Assembly: GCA_963995505.1 (NCBI GenBank)
Contig: OZ023195.1
Coordinates: 4,298,109 to 4,362,108, forward strand
DNA: 64,000 nt
Reading direction: 5' to 3'
Source of the DNA: Hypericum androsaemum
Lineage: Eukaryota > Streptophyta > Magnoliopsida > Malpighiales > Hypericaceae
Part shown: positions 23,126 to 34,270 of the stretch, piece by piece
Layout of the letters: each line of letters opens with the position of its first letter
How positions within the stretch are numbered: the first letter of the stretch is position 1
Translations under genes and position numbers: made by a program
Notes under the pieces: model-generated
Told to the model about the DNA's origin: nothing
Seen by the model: only the letters and a program-made list of their open reading frames with translations
Databases searched by the model: none

Positions 23126-24769
23126 ACCAAACGCGCTTTGTATCTTTCGATATTGCCATTTGCATTGCGCTTGATTTTGAGAATCCACTTATTCCCAATT
23201 GCCCTACGTCCCTTAGGTAGGTCAACCAGATCCCAAACCTGGTTTTTGATCATAGAAGACATTTCTTCTTCCATTGCATTCATCCATTCATTTCGTTTTG
23301 GAGATGACAAAACTCCAGATACATTCTTTGGTTCATCTTCATCCTGCAGGATGGCCAGAAGAATTTCACTTGGACCACCAATTTTTTTTAGTGATACCAA
23401 GAACGCATTAGCCTCGCCTTCGATGTCAAATCGTCAGCGTGGTATGCTAGTTCTGCTAGACCTACGGTATTCTCGGTTTTGATAAACATCTCTCATATAT
23501 TCATCATATCCAGGAATCGCACTCCCTCTGGGTGGAAATACCGTACTCCTACTGGAATAAGGAATTACCTCCCTTTCAGGACTCAGATCACGACCTTCCA
23601 GATCATTTTGAGTTGAAAAATCTCTATCTTCCTCCTCAATTCTCCCACTCGGAAGAAGTGATCCAGATAATTCTGATTTATTTGTCTCATAAAGGGTAAG
23701 GTCACTACTAACCTCCCCCAACTTTAGAAATTTATTTTCCAAAAATGTGACATCGCGTGATTCAAATTATGTTACATGTCTATTGTCCAGTTCACCCACG
23801 AACACGTACCCTTTAGATACATCTGGGTATCTTATAAAGATACTTTTTTTACCTCTCGGTCCTAATTTACCGAAAGTACTGGAGGTAGAATGGACATATG
23901 ACGCACACCCCCATGGATTAAAATAGGATAAATCGGGCTTCCGATCTGTTCACATTTTGTAAGGAGTGGCTGTAACAGACTTAGAGTGAACACAGTTTAG
24001 AACATATGCGGCAGTCAGGAGCGCATCTCCATAGAATGATATAGGCAAACTTACCTCTGCCATCATTGATCTAACCATATCAAGAAGGGTTCTATTCCTC
24101 CTTTCAGCAACTCTGTTTTGCTGTGGTGTATAAGGAATGGACAACTGATGTTCAATTCTTTTTTCAATGCATAGAGCTTTGAAATCATCAGAAAGATATT
24201 CACGGCCAAGATCAGTTCGTAAGGCCTTTATCTTTCTGTCCTTCTGATTCTCAACAAAACTCATGTCTGTCATGAAGCAGTTTAAGGCTTCAGACTTGTG
24301 AGAAATCAGGTATATCAGACCATATCTAGTATAGTTGTCAATAAAGGTGATGAAATAATATGCTCCATGCTTTGCCCTCACGTTCATTGGACTACATATG
24401 TCAGAATGGACTAATTGTAGTAGAAATTTGGCTCTAGCCCCAGTACCGAAAGGTTTCCTAGTGCTTTTCCCTTCTAGACAGGATATGCAACTAGGTAATG
24501 TAGATTTCTCTATATTGCCCAACAGTCCTACCTTAGCTAGACGGTTTAAACGATCCTGACCGATATGGCCAAGTCTAGAATGCCATAGTTTAATATCATC
24601 CTCTGATGAGTTTGAACTAGTGACAAAGGAAAAACTTTCACAAGGATCAATATCCAGAATCAAAAAACCTTCCGATATATATCCAAGGCCAAAATAGGCA
24701 TCATCCAAAAATAATCTAACGGTGTCGTTCTCAAACGACAACCGAAAACCTAAAGACATTAAGGCTAAG
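23126..24769 (-). pseudogene. Inverted integrase-to-RT block of Copia copy 2
   Basis: Read on the minus strand from 24769 to 23126, this matches 8189-9826 of copy 1: GAG-pre-integrase (HSRLGHIGQDRLNRL), integrase core (FIDNYTRY, LRTDLGREY, NRVAERRN), linker and the first part of RT (WILKIKRNANGNIERYKARLV). It is flipped relative to gag-protease. It carries stops and substitutions, for example Asn in FIDNY, and splits into three open stretches (24759-23950, 23742-23434, 23400-22990). Where copy 1 has two small deletions, this block keeps the parent frame. Confidence 0.92.
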
Positions 24770-25284
24770 CTAGCTCAAAGATTAACTTGCCTCCTCGTGT
24801 TGCATCTTCCGTTTATACCTTTCCTCGTGCGAAGATTGGTTTAGTTCTTGCGCAAGATGCACCATAATGCCCACCCAGTAACGATTATGTTGAATGAAAT
24901 TTTGTTGTTATCTTTAAAAAAAACTACAAACCATAATCAGGGCTCTATTTATTCCATGGGACCAAGATTGGTGGGAACAGATCTTGTCCCTACTCATGGA
25001 AATCAAATCGAGCATCGGTGACAAATTAGTAAATAAAATAACAATCATGGCAATATTGGAAAAAAGAGATATTAAACCTACTTAGCTACAAATCAGTGAT
25101 GTGGCAGTTATGGAAATATAACAAATAATAATAATAATTCAAGGTCGTCCATTTTGATCTCTAAAATCTTACACTTGCGTTAATAGGCTCTTGAATTTGG
25201 CTTAACATACTCGACGTGTGCTGGTCGCATGAAATTCTTTAAAAAAATCTGATAACTGTTGATCAAGGTCAATAATAATTGAAT
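24770..25284. other. Unrelated filler between inverted pol and 3' LTR
   Basis: No match to copy 1. 24775-24935 ends in TTGTTATCTTTAAAAAAAA and looks like a LINE 3' tail, though no target duplication was found. The rest is AT-rich non-coding sequence. This space replaces the RT/RNase H segment. Confidence 0.5.
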
Positions 25285-25290
25285 GGGAGA
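25285..25290 (+). other. Short polypurine tract before the 3' LTR
   Basis: GGGAGA directly before TGTTGG at 25291, in the place of the plus-strand primer. Confidence 0.55.
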
Positions 25291-26010
25291 TGTTGGACCT
25301 TGGGCCCATCAGACAATTATTATTGTGCCTGATTGGGCCCAGGCCCATCAGGCCCATCAGTTGGGTTGGATGGGCCGGTTAACCCGCGTTGACTGGCCCA
25401 ATGCCACGTAGGCACCACGTCAGCGTGACGTGGCGCTGACGCAGTTGCCGCCAAAGGTGGCGGCCCACGTGGCACGCTGGCACGGTGCCACGTGGCAAAG
25501 CTAGGGGATAGCTTTACCATGCGGCACGCCACATGGCAGACACGCAGTTCGGAGTGCCACGTGGCACTCCATGTGGCGGGCGCACGGTCCAAAGTGCCGC
25601 GTGGCACGCCACGCGGGGGTACGCAGTCCGAAGTGCCGCGTGGTATGCCACGCATCGGCCGTACGACCCAGCAGTGCCACGTGGCACATTTCTGGTGTGC
25701 CGAATTTCCCTATAAAAGGGGAAATCTGGTTGGACCAATCAGATAGTTTGCCCACAACTACTCAATAAGAAAGAAAAAATTCTGGATTAGTTCCTAAATT
25801 TTGATCAAATTTTCTATAGAGGAAATCTCGTGAAAATTAATTACGAATCCGTTAAAACGTGATCGTAATTCGACTAGCATGAAGACTTTGTGAACCCGAA
25901 CCTGTGGACCTCTTGCTTCAACAAGTAAGTGATTTATTATTAACGAATTAGTTTGTTAATTAAATAGGTTTAACACGTAATTATTCGTTAATTACGCATC
26001 GAATCCGTCA
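25291..26010 (+). repeat. 3' LTR of Copia copy 2
   Basis: 720 bp, TGTTGG..CCGTCA, TATA box at 25711-25717. The inverted CCACGTCA/TGACGTGG pair and the GCCACGTGGC array are expanded relative to the 5' LTR. ORFs on both strands here are by-products of the GC-rich repeats, not genes. Confidence 0.94.
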
Positions 26011-26015
26011 GAAAG
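26011..26015 (+). repeat. Target site duplication, right (Copia copy 2)
   Basis: GAAAG, identical to 19068-19072. Confidence 0.9.
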
Positions 26016-27110
26016 GCTTGATTACGTGTATGATTCAAGTAGAACCCCAAATAGATAAGAACAATTATGATCATTAGAAAAGAAAAATAAAATACAAGGA
26101 AAACGAAACATGAATCTATGCAAAATAAATTCCCTTTACTTAGAATTACCGCATTTGATATTAGACATTGTAATTAATGGGAGTTAGTGCAATTGGAAGA
26201 AAGATTTAGATTTTGAAAAAGACCACATAAGAGTCATCTCGCAAAGAGCTCAACATTGGTTGAGAATATTTTTTTAGAAGGGTAGCGCAAAATTTATATT
26301 AAACACACGAGTTATAAAACAGAAGAGATAAAAATATAGACAAATAACATAGACACCAGAAAGAAAATGAAAATCAATTCGGAAGTAACAGAATGGCATG
26401 GGTAAAAGTGAAGAAAAGACGAGAAGCTACGAGAGTCAACGTCCATGGCGAAAAACTGCTGAAACAAGTTACGGCTAATAACTACAAGGTTATGTCATAG
26501 ACACAATCTCGTGGGTATTTGAATGCATATGTGATGTACGCAAATGAGAGCCAAAGTCGGATGAGTCCAACCGAGACAAGTTTATTCACCTGCCACAACC
26601 GAAAAGATTTCGAGATCCGTACGGATCTCGGATCAAGCCAAGATCGATCCAAGCAAAAGTATAAGCAGATAGAATTAAATATAAACTTGAAAAACAGACG
26701 TGGTACAAGAGTTAACACAACAAGAACAACAAACATACTAAGAAGACAAAAAAATCAACAGTAACACTAGAAGTGCCTGCAACAAAGAACACGAGACAGA
26801 GTAAAAACAAACTATAACTAGAGAAAGCTAACCAGGGGGAGGTCGACGACGACCAACCCCCGAGAGCCACAGAAGGCTCCCTCAGACTAGCCTACAAATT
26901 CCTATGTATGGCTTGAGTGCGCGGAAGATTCAAGTAGAACCTTGAATAGATAAGAACAATTATGATCATTAGAAAAGAGAAATATAATATAAGAAAAACG
27001 AAACAATAATTTATGCAAAACAAATTCCCTTTACTTAGAATTACTGCGTTTAATATTAGACATTGTAATTAATAGGAGTTAGTGTAATTGCTATAAGATT
27101 TGAATTTTCC
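26016..27110 (+). repeat. About 200-bp direct repeat flanking unique sequence
   Basis: 26016-26217 and 26909-27110 share GATTCAAGTAGAACC, AATAGATAAGAACAATTATG and TAGACATTGTAATTAAT and align almost throughout. Between them lie about 690 bp without a recognised gene (26482-26736 minus is a chance ORF). The layout could be a tandem duplication with a deleted partner or a small LTR-type element; TG..CA ends and a PBS were not found. Confidence 0.7.
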
Positions 27111-28428
27111 CTCGCCATCAGGGAATCTCGGTCTCCTCCCCGAGTGTTCTTAAAAAGAACTTGGTGAAGGTTATTCCCTCTAAGATTAGCTACTTCTTGT
27201 GGGCTGCTCTTAGAGGTCAACTAAAAACTCGGGACAACCTCTTTAGGATTGGGGTTGTTCAACCTTAAGGCACTTTGTGTGCACTTTGTAACTGGGAGCT
27301 TGAGTCATCGGACCATCTCTTCGTCAATTGTGATTTCATTACGAAGGTTTGGATGGCTGCTTCGAGATCTGTTGGGGTTCTGTGGTGTGTTGGAAATTCT
27401 GCCTTCACGATGCTAGATGAGTGGATGGGGCTAGTGAGTGGGGCTTTTCTTAAGAAGTTCTGGTACACATTATTTGCGGTTTGTTGTTGGAACGTTTGGC
27501 TAGCTCGGAACAAGGCTATCTTTGAGTCTAAGCAACCTTGTTTGAATGAAGTGATGCTAGCTATTTTGAGAAACCTGTTGGAATGGTCTTTTTGGTCAGG
27601 CTTGGCTTCTAATTCTCACTTTCAGGATGTGTCCTTGGTGTTGTCGTCCTTCCGGCAAGGCAGGTGACTGGGGGATTTTGGGATTGGTGGTCTAGGCATT
27701 CTTTGTCGGCGTTCTTTTCCAGCTTGTGGGTGGGTCTCTACCTTAGTGCGGCCTGCAATGGTGTGCTTGGAGCTTCACTTCTTATTTTACTGCTTGTAAT
27801 TGTTTGATGTTGTTACCATAGTTTTAAAATACGAGTTTTGGTATGACCCAGAAATCTGTAGTTTTCTGTTTTTTTGGTCCGACCGGTCAGATTGCCTGTC
27901 AGACCAAAATTTTTTTATTTAAAATATATTATTTTTATAGTATTTAATTGTAAATGGTAGGGACTATGTTGTATTTTTTCCCTTCTCCCACTCACTTACC
28001 TACCCAAGTTTTATTAAATTTATTTTATTTTAAATATCACTAACCAAATTCAACTAAAAAAAGCATAACACAAAAAATCGAATCAAATCGGGTAAGTTTC
28101 GAACTAAATTGGATAAGTTCTGGTCGAACCGGTAATTTTTGGTCAAAATGAGGCTGAAAACTATCCGGTCCGACCAGAAAATAGACAATTCGACCTGAGC
28201 CTATTTTTAACCCTAAAAATGAGCTACTATAGGAAATGATTTGTAGTCTGACCGGTCGAACCGTAACTTTTAAAACTATGGTTGTTACTCCTTGTAACGT
28301 CCTATACTGCTTGTTTTCCTTTCTCTGTACTGGGTTTGCTGTAGGCTCTTCTATACCAGTAGTTGTTGGGGACCTTTATTTTTGTACCTTGGCGCTTTAT
28401 TAATATATATATCTACCTTTAAAAAAAA
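27110..28428 (+). mobile_element. 5'-truncated LINE: ORF2 zinc-binding end and 3' tail
   Basis: 27150-27670 encodes the C-terminal zf-RVT region of plant L1 ORF2: PSKISYFLWAALRGQLKTRD, one stop (TAA near 27267), CALCNWELESSDHLFVNCDF, then WNVWLARNKAIFES. A T-rich 3' untranslated part ends with GGCGCTTTATTAATATATAT and an A-run at 28421-28428. It is interrupted by a MITE at 27817-28280. Endonuclease and RT core are missing. No target duplication was found; the left limit is approximate. Confidence 0.85.
27809..28288. mobile_element. hAT-type MITE (464 bp) nested in the LINE tail
   Basis: Element 27817-28280 with perfect 13-bp terminal inverted repeats CATAGTTTTAAAA / TTTTAAAACTATG, flanked by an exact 8-bp target duplication GTTGTTAC (27809-27816, 28281-28288). 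An 8-bp TSD points to the hAT superfamily. Subterminal parts repeat GACCGGTC/CCGGTCCGACC words, usual for such MITEs. Non-coding. It inserted after the LINE. Confidence 0.92.
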
Positions 28429-28933
28429 GTTAAAAAATGTTAGGCACTTCGTACCTCAGAGCTGCCAATCGATTCTCAACAGTTGGATTAAATTTTTTCA
28501 ACTGCAAATATCATACTCCAATTAAAAAATAGAAATTATGTACCGTTGGAGGTTTCTTGCTTGTAATTGCTGTTTCCCTCATACTAATGAACAAAAAACT
28601 ACTAAGAAATAAAATATAAATGCATGTGTAGGATAATGGTTTGAATTGTTATATATTCTACTTTTCTTAGAAATTCAGGAAATAATAAGAATTATTATTG
28701 AATCTAACAAGCTTCTTTTGGTGAGAAAGGCATCATTCTAATGCCACGTCATCTATATTCGTACAAATTATTAATGTTTTGGCCCACAAAACGAAATTTC
28801 AAAATAGTGGAATCATCTTTATATAAATAATTATCTCAATTGCTGGATCATCCTCCAGTTTTTGCTTATGGATAGGGCATCTCACCATCATGTCCAAGAA
28901 GACAAGCCACTAAATAAAAGAGATTGGATTTTT
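28429..28933. other. Intergenic, nothing recognised
   Basis: AT-rich, no ORF or repeat end recognised. Confidence 0.5.
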
Positions 28934-28944
28934 AATTAAACAGG

Positions 28945-29171
28945 AGTGTAGAGGTCCGACATTGTTATTGGGAGGATAATTAGGTGGACGACTGGTTATC
29001 AAATTTTGCTCTTACGTTAGATTTGGGTTTTCATGTTTTTCCTTCTCCCCCAGCGGAATGTATTCCCTTATTACTGCAAAACTCTATAGCTTCAGACACT
29101 GTTCATTCTATTTCTTGTAATATTGATGAATGAATGAGTGTATAATACTCACCCCTTTACAAAAAAAATAA
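28945..29171 (+). mobile_element. Short LINE 3' end with 11-bp TSD
   Basis: Flanked by AATTAAACAGG at 28934-28944 and 29172-29182. Ends with an A-rich tail (29160-29170). The translated end (PPAECIPLLLQNSIASDTVHS, then stop) resembles the last residues of plant LINE ORF2 RNase H regions. Extreme 5' truncation, about 227 bp. Confidence 0.72.
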
Positions 29172-29362
29172 AATTAAACAGGGTATAAAAATGTTGGCCT
29201 TCTCATTTGTAATTTTCGACGCAACGTATGGGGAAAAAGATAATTAATTTGAGGCATAAAGCATATATGTAGTAAGTTATTACTGGATAATTATTGGACC
29301 AACTAATCTACCTTCGAATTAGGAACTACGCCGAACAAAGTTGAGATTTCCCACTTTATTGG

Positions 29363-29960
29363 TATTGATTTCCCACTTTTATTAGGGATGCAAAGAATTA
29401 GATCATGTGGATTTACCCAGATCCACATTGACTTTTGACAACTATGGATCCAGAACTGAATCAATATGTATATATATATTTATATGTATATGTATATATA
29501 TATATATTTATATGTATATGTGTATGTACACTTTGTTGATAGTTATACAGCAAATTAGAAACTTAATTATTAACTGAATTATGAAATTTGGATTTTAACT
29601 TGCCAGAAATTTTGTTAATTAGACTCATGCAATAGAGCCAATTTTTGCAAAAAATACATTTGATTTAATGGTATAAAATGACACAAGACATAAGAGTATA
29701 TTACTGAATTGTAAAATTCCAGGATCTGATTCGGCTGCTAAATGATGTATCCATGAACCAGAACTAGGGTATATGGATTTTGAACTGCAGGATTCCAGTG
29801 GATATGGATTTTATCGGTATTGATTTCCCACTTTTATTGGGTTTGCAAAAGAATTAGATCATGTGGATTTACCCATATCCAGATTTATCAGATCCGAATC
29901 TGAATCCGAATCCATTCACTGTTGTCAACGACGGATCTAGAACCGAATGAATATACATAT
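29363..29960 (+). repeat. Diverged direct repeats and AT microsatellite
   Basis: 29363-29470 and 29818-29955 share TATTGATTTCCCACTTTTAT, GAATTAGATCATGTGGATTT and GGATC(C/T)AGAAC words. Between them (29467-29525) lies a (TA)n/TATGTA microsatellite. Likely remains of a small transposable element; no TSD seen. No gene. Confidence 0.6.
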
Positions 29961-30312
29961 GGATCATAACGGAAATCAGCTTGCCCGCACATGGTTTAAC
30001 CCGGAGGGATTTTTTTTTAATACCACCGGATATCTGGACACTTGTTGGGCGACTAATATAACGAGGTAGAAATACCATTTCTATTATTTGCTTGGGGAAA
30101 AATTCAACTTTGACAAACTGGGAGACCCTTTATTACTTGGGACAATTTCCGGGACAAATGTTCACATTTTCCACTCATTTGGCAACCGAAAGCAATCAGT
30201 CATCGATTGTAAATGGAACCAAAGATCTAAAGGATGTTTGGAGACAAGGCAATAGCAATGGCAAATGACAGAGAACAGAAGAATGCAGAAGATCCATCCA
30301 GCAACTGATGAC

Positions 30313-33204
30313 TTACGCCGTTGTGGAAACGCATTCGATTGCTTGTTTGCAGATGCCGGTCATGGTCGCTTCAGGCCCGTAAACCTACACGAACAATCGG
30401 AGTAACAGATTCATCGCGCGAGAAGATGGATGGATACTTTTAAGTAGATACAAATTGCTGGTTATGCTACTGCAGGTATAACATGATGATACCTCAATGG
30501 GGATTCCGATCTCCTCTCCGAGGGCCCTCATCCTTGCAAGCCCCCTTTGGTAGTTGGGGCCTCCTCTCCTCACATATATGCTCACTCTTGCTGCTTTGAG
30601 TTTGGCTTCCTGAGACATAAGAGCATCAATGTTATTTCCTATCGCTTTCTGGTTAGTTGCATAAAGTAACTTCAATTCGGATTCATCTTTTAATGATGAA
30701 CTTCGAGCGAAGTATGAACAGCCAAATTCGATCCGACTGACCTTCTCCTTCAGGGCTCGGATAATACCATTGAACGTAGCAGCAACATCAGTGAAGTTAG
30801 CGATTCCTCCTCCAATTACAAGGGCTCGCTTGCGGCCATCAGGATCAGCAGTTACACACTGTAGATCAGAGTAATCACTTGTCAGGGTGAATGCCCCGAG
30901 CCAAACTAGAGCAGCCTAATAAAATAAAATAAATGGCTAAAGAGTGAGCTAAGGCTCATACGTCAAGTACGACTCTGGCATACTGCAGAACTTCTTCTTC
31001 ATTCGGGGCTCCACTGTATTCTGCATAGTTTCCAAGTTCCGAAGCAAAACCAAGATCTCCAACCTGAGATCAAATGTACACGGAGCATAAAAAACCCTAA
31101 CAATCTCAAGAATTGATATACAAGATCAATATTCATAATTAAGTAGAGGAATCAACAGATACATACCGTATCTGCATAGATGACGCTGGCTCCTCCGCCA
31201 GCAACCATAGTCCAAATTCTTCCCTTGGGGTTCAAGACAGTGAATTTCAGAGAGGCACTTGTCTGCACAAGGATTCAAATAGTAGAGTTATATCCTGGGA
31301 TCTTCATTAGTCAAATACGCCACGACACTTTTTTTTGATGATTACCAGGACAGGAAGGGTCATCAAAGATTAAATATGTCCTTCGTTTTTATAACATATG
31401 GCGCAAACACTAGAAACTCGTTTTTATAACATATGGCGCAAACACTAGAAACTTGACCTTTGATGGGACTAAACTCTACATGATTGCTTTAAAACATAAA
31501 TATTATCTATGTTTTACAAATAACAACAACAAAATTAGGGGGGGAGAAATGTATATTAAAAAGAATGACATGGATATAGCTTGAGAAAGATACCTTTTCG
31601 TCCAACCCGTGGATATAGCTTTCGGCAGGACTCATAACTCTTCCAAAAGGAAGTGGAAACTCAATGTCACCCCACCTGCAAATAAATGAACTTGATGATT
31701 TGCAAAGAGGCATACGTAATACATCAAACAGTAGAAAAAAAGGAAGTACAACGCACTTCTTGAAGTTCTTGAATGCAGCAGTGTCGTCCAGTTCGCCTCT
31801 CATATCCAGAGGATAGGGCTTTCCATCAACCAAAGCGAACGGATTCATTTCCATGAAGGTGAAGTCAAGGTCTGACATAAGTAATCAATGAAATCGGGTA
31901 AATAATTCAGTTGAAAAGGTAGAATCTAGGAACTGTGAGACGAATATGGCTGTAAGATCATTAGCACACCTTGAAACAGGGAAAATACTGTCTTTAAGAA
32001 GTCTTCAATTTCTCCTTTAATCTGAAATAGATAACTTGTTAGCATCAGCAATTTCTTTCCTCGCAACTGGTACATCATAACGAGATTTTTTTTTGCGGGG
32101 TACATCATAACGAGATTACCTCTAAGGGAAGGGTTGCAACAAGAGGTGCACAAACTTCTGATGTGAATGATGCCCCTGTGGGAACAAATATGGTCTTAAC
32201 CTGTAGAGAGGACATATTTTTCTATTTAGTTGGCAGACAAAGCAAGCTGAAAGGAAGAGGAAAGAAGTAATGGGAGCAGATCTCCAATTTGACCGGAGGA
32301 CAGGGTCAGAAGTTATGATTACCTTATCCCAGTTCTCTTCAATTTCAATGCCTCCGCATTCTGAGAAGCTTATGCTGCTGCCAAGTCTTTCCGAGACAAT
32401 ATTGAGATAGAATTCTTCGTTATGAGGAATGAAAGGTTCAACGATGAATGTTGTTATTGGTCCTTTACATCCACTCATCTCCACCTTCAACGCAAACAGA
32501 GAAGTCAAACACATGCTCAAGATCTCTAAGCAGATTAGTGCTATACTAACATACAACAGAAAATTGTTGTATACACAGGGCAAATGAATTACCTCCTTGC
32601 CCAGTCGTTCCTTGACAAAGCTGGCAACTTGAGCAAGATCAAGATTAAGGGCAACGAGACCACTTTTCCCACGTTTACCAAACAGCATATCTGGCTTCAC
32701 AACAAGCTTGCAAGATGACAACCATGGCTCTTTCCCAGCTAGCTCATTGAAATCGGTGGCTTCGGTAACCTAACACCACACCGCAAAACCAATTTAATCA
32801 GCAAAAGCCCTCGATCAGCAACTCACTTGACTCGAGAATTGAAGATACCAGTGTACAGATCATGGCGCTAAAATACAAGTTCGTGCTTAGATAAATTAAA
32901 CAAATTCCGAGAAACAAAGTGAAACCCGGATGCGCAAACGCTCTGCATCTAGTATACTGCGGTAGGGGAGCCTGTGCACATTATCATACACACACTATAC
33001 ATTTCTGCAAAGAGATCTTCACCTACTGCAACTTACAGACTTCCCCTCATGTAAGGACATAACAAAGGTCATCTCAAAGTTAAAAAAGAGACAAAAGACA
33101 ATTACTTGGGCAGACTTAATTGGCAATTCCCGGCCGGAGATCCTCTTGAAATGCTCCTTCAACAACCTCTTGGAGTCATACTCTCTGATCTTCTTGCGTG
33201 CCAT
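30313..33204 (-). CDS. ACLA: ATP-citrate lyase subunit A (ACLA), 12 exons
   Basis: Cytosolic ATP-citrate lyase alpha chain, 423 aa, which with subunit B makes acetyl-CoA and oxaloacetate from citrate, CoA and ATP. Exons: 33204-33106, 32769-32593, 32484-32323, 32200-32120, 32021-31970, 31871-31757, 31675-31594, 31262-31167, 31063-30962, 30858-30742, 30609-30493, 30384-30313; all GT-AG and they sum to 424 codons. Starts [20 protein letters not shown]; the ATP-grasp part has [38 protein letters not shown] and [12 protein letters not shown]; the CoA-binding-like C-terminal half has [31 protein letters not shown] and [18 protein letters not shown]. It ends ECVSTTA. Length equals the Arabidopsis paralogues. 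No damage seen. Confidence 0.96.
31384..31453. repeat. 35-bp tandem duplication in ACLA intron 7
   Basis: The unit starting CGTTTTTATAACATATGGCG occurs at 31384-31418 and again at 31419-31453, identical. It lies inside the intron between exons 31675-31594 and 31262-31167. Confidence 0.9.
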
Positions 33205-33222
33205 TTCCACTCCTCGCCTGGC

Positions 33223-33434
33223 CTGAGATTCACAACTCCCAAAATCAGACACAACCCAGAAACCAACCTCGGACCAGACACTATCCAAGACAGATCCACA
33301 CTTGCACACAAATCTCAAAACCAAGCTCAATACAACACAAAATATCAACAACCCAGGTCCCAAATCCCTCAAAGATTGAAACTTTAGCGGTTAAATTAGA
33401 GGGAAACAGAATTAAAGGTTGGAACTTTGGTTAC
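33223..33434 (-). other. Probable 5' UTR intron of ACLA
   Basis: Minus strand reads CCCCAAG|GTAACC at 33435/33434 and CTCAG|GCCAGGCGAGG at 33223/33222, 18 bases before the ATG, with T-rich sequence between. It is consistent with a leader intron, which would bring the ATG close to the cap; not provable without transcripts. Confidence 0.55.
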
Positions 33435-33562
33435 CTTGGGGAGGAGAACAGGTAGGTGGTGGGGCGGGGGTGGGTGGGTAATTGGGTAGGTGGATCAGGA
33501 ACAAAGAGACAATAATCCCAGGTGGAGGAAGAGGTTATTTAATCAATCTGGTGGGCTGGCGG

Positions 33563-33570
33563 TATTTATA
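33563..33570 (-). promoter_or_regulatory. TATA box of ACLA
   Basis: TATAAATA on the minus strand, about 130 bp upstream of the putative leader intron donor. Confidence 0.55.
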
Positions 33571-33718
33571 GGAACCCAAATAAATGGCCAGGGAAAAGAG
33601 AAAAACCAAATCAAGATAAACCAAGTGGAGGGCATTATTGGTATGTGTTAGTTGAATTTCTCGTTTTTTGGAGAGTTTTTGTCGCGGGAAGAGCTTCATT
33701 GTACAGACTTTCCATGTT

Positions 33719-34270
33719 AAGAAGGCATGATTCCACTTACTAATCTAAATTGGACCGACACCAACCAAGAAACACTTAAATCAAGTATTACATCAAATTT
33801 GTTTATCTTAATCAATTTTGAGTTTGAGTTTTTTAAAAACGAAGTAGTGTTAATACTTGTTGTTGGGAGAACATCTCAAAAGTCTCATCCGTTCTCGAAT
33901 TTGGATTAATCGACCCGATAAATTTGAATATAAGATTATTTTTTTTGTGAGATTTAAATTGTTTCCACAATTTTGAATCTTAGACGGTCATGAGATTCGA
34001 TCATCCTAACTCATGCTTAAAGACTGACACTGTATCCATCAGACCATACATGAGTTGGTGAATTTGAATATAAGATTGTGTAAACAAAATATCTAAATTT
34101 GAGAAACATACTATTTGATTACCGACAAAGTTCTTCATACGAAGGCATGAATCCACTTACTAATCTAAATTGCACAAGTACTGACTTATTTTATCTTAAT
34201 CGGTTTTGAGTTCAATTTTTTTTTTAAAAAATAGTGTTAAATAATAAATATTTGTTGTTGGGAGAATATT
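33719..34270 (+). repeat. Local direct duplication, about 420-bp spacing
   Basis: 33719-33877 and 34139-34265 share GAAGGCATGA, CCACTTACTAATCTAAATTG, TATCTTAATC and TTGTTGTTGGGAGAA in the same order. AT-rich and non-coding. Confidence 0.7.

Larger units (their letters stand above)
19073..26010 (+). mobile_element. Ty1/Copia LTR retrotransposon, copy 2, internally rearranged
   Basis: Two LTRs (19073-19666, 25291-26010) and a GAAAG target duplication define a single 6.9-kb insertion. Internal order: PBS, leader with a 186-bp foreign insert, intact extra ORF, gag and protease (plus strand), then an inverted 1.64-kb pol block (23126-24769), about 520 bp of unrelated sequence, a short purine run and the 3' LTR. 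The RT core and RNase H (equivalent to 9827-11186 of copy 1) are absent, so it cannot copy itself. LTR ends differ at about 6 of the last 78 bases, mostly C/T, so the insertion is not recent. Confidence 0.95.

Noticed and set aside
29467..29525. TATATA/TATGTA run as a promoter
   Set aside because: Microsatellite without a nearby gene.
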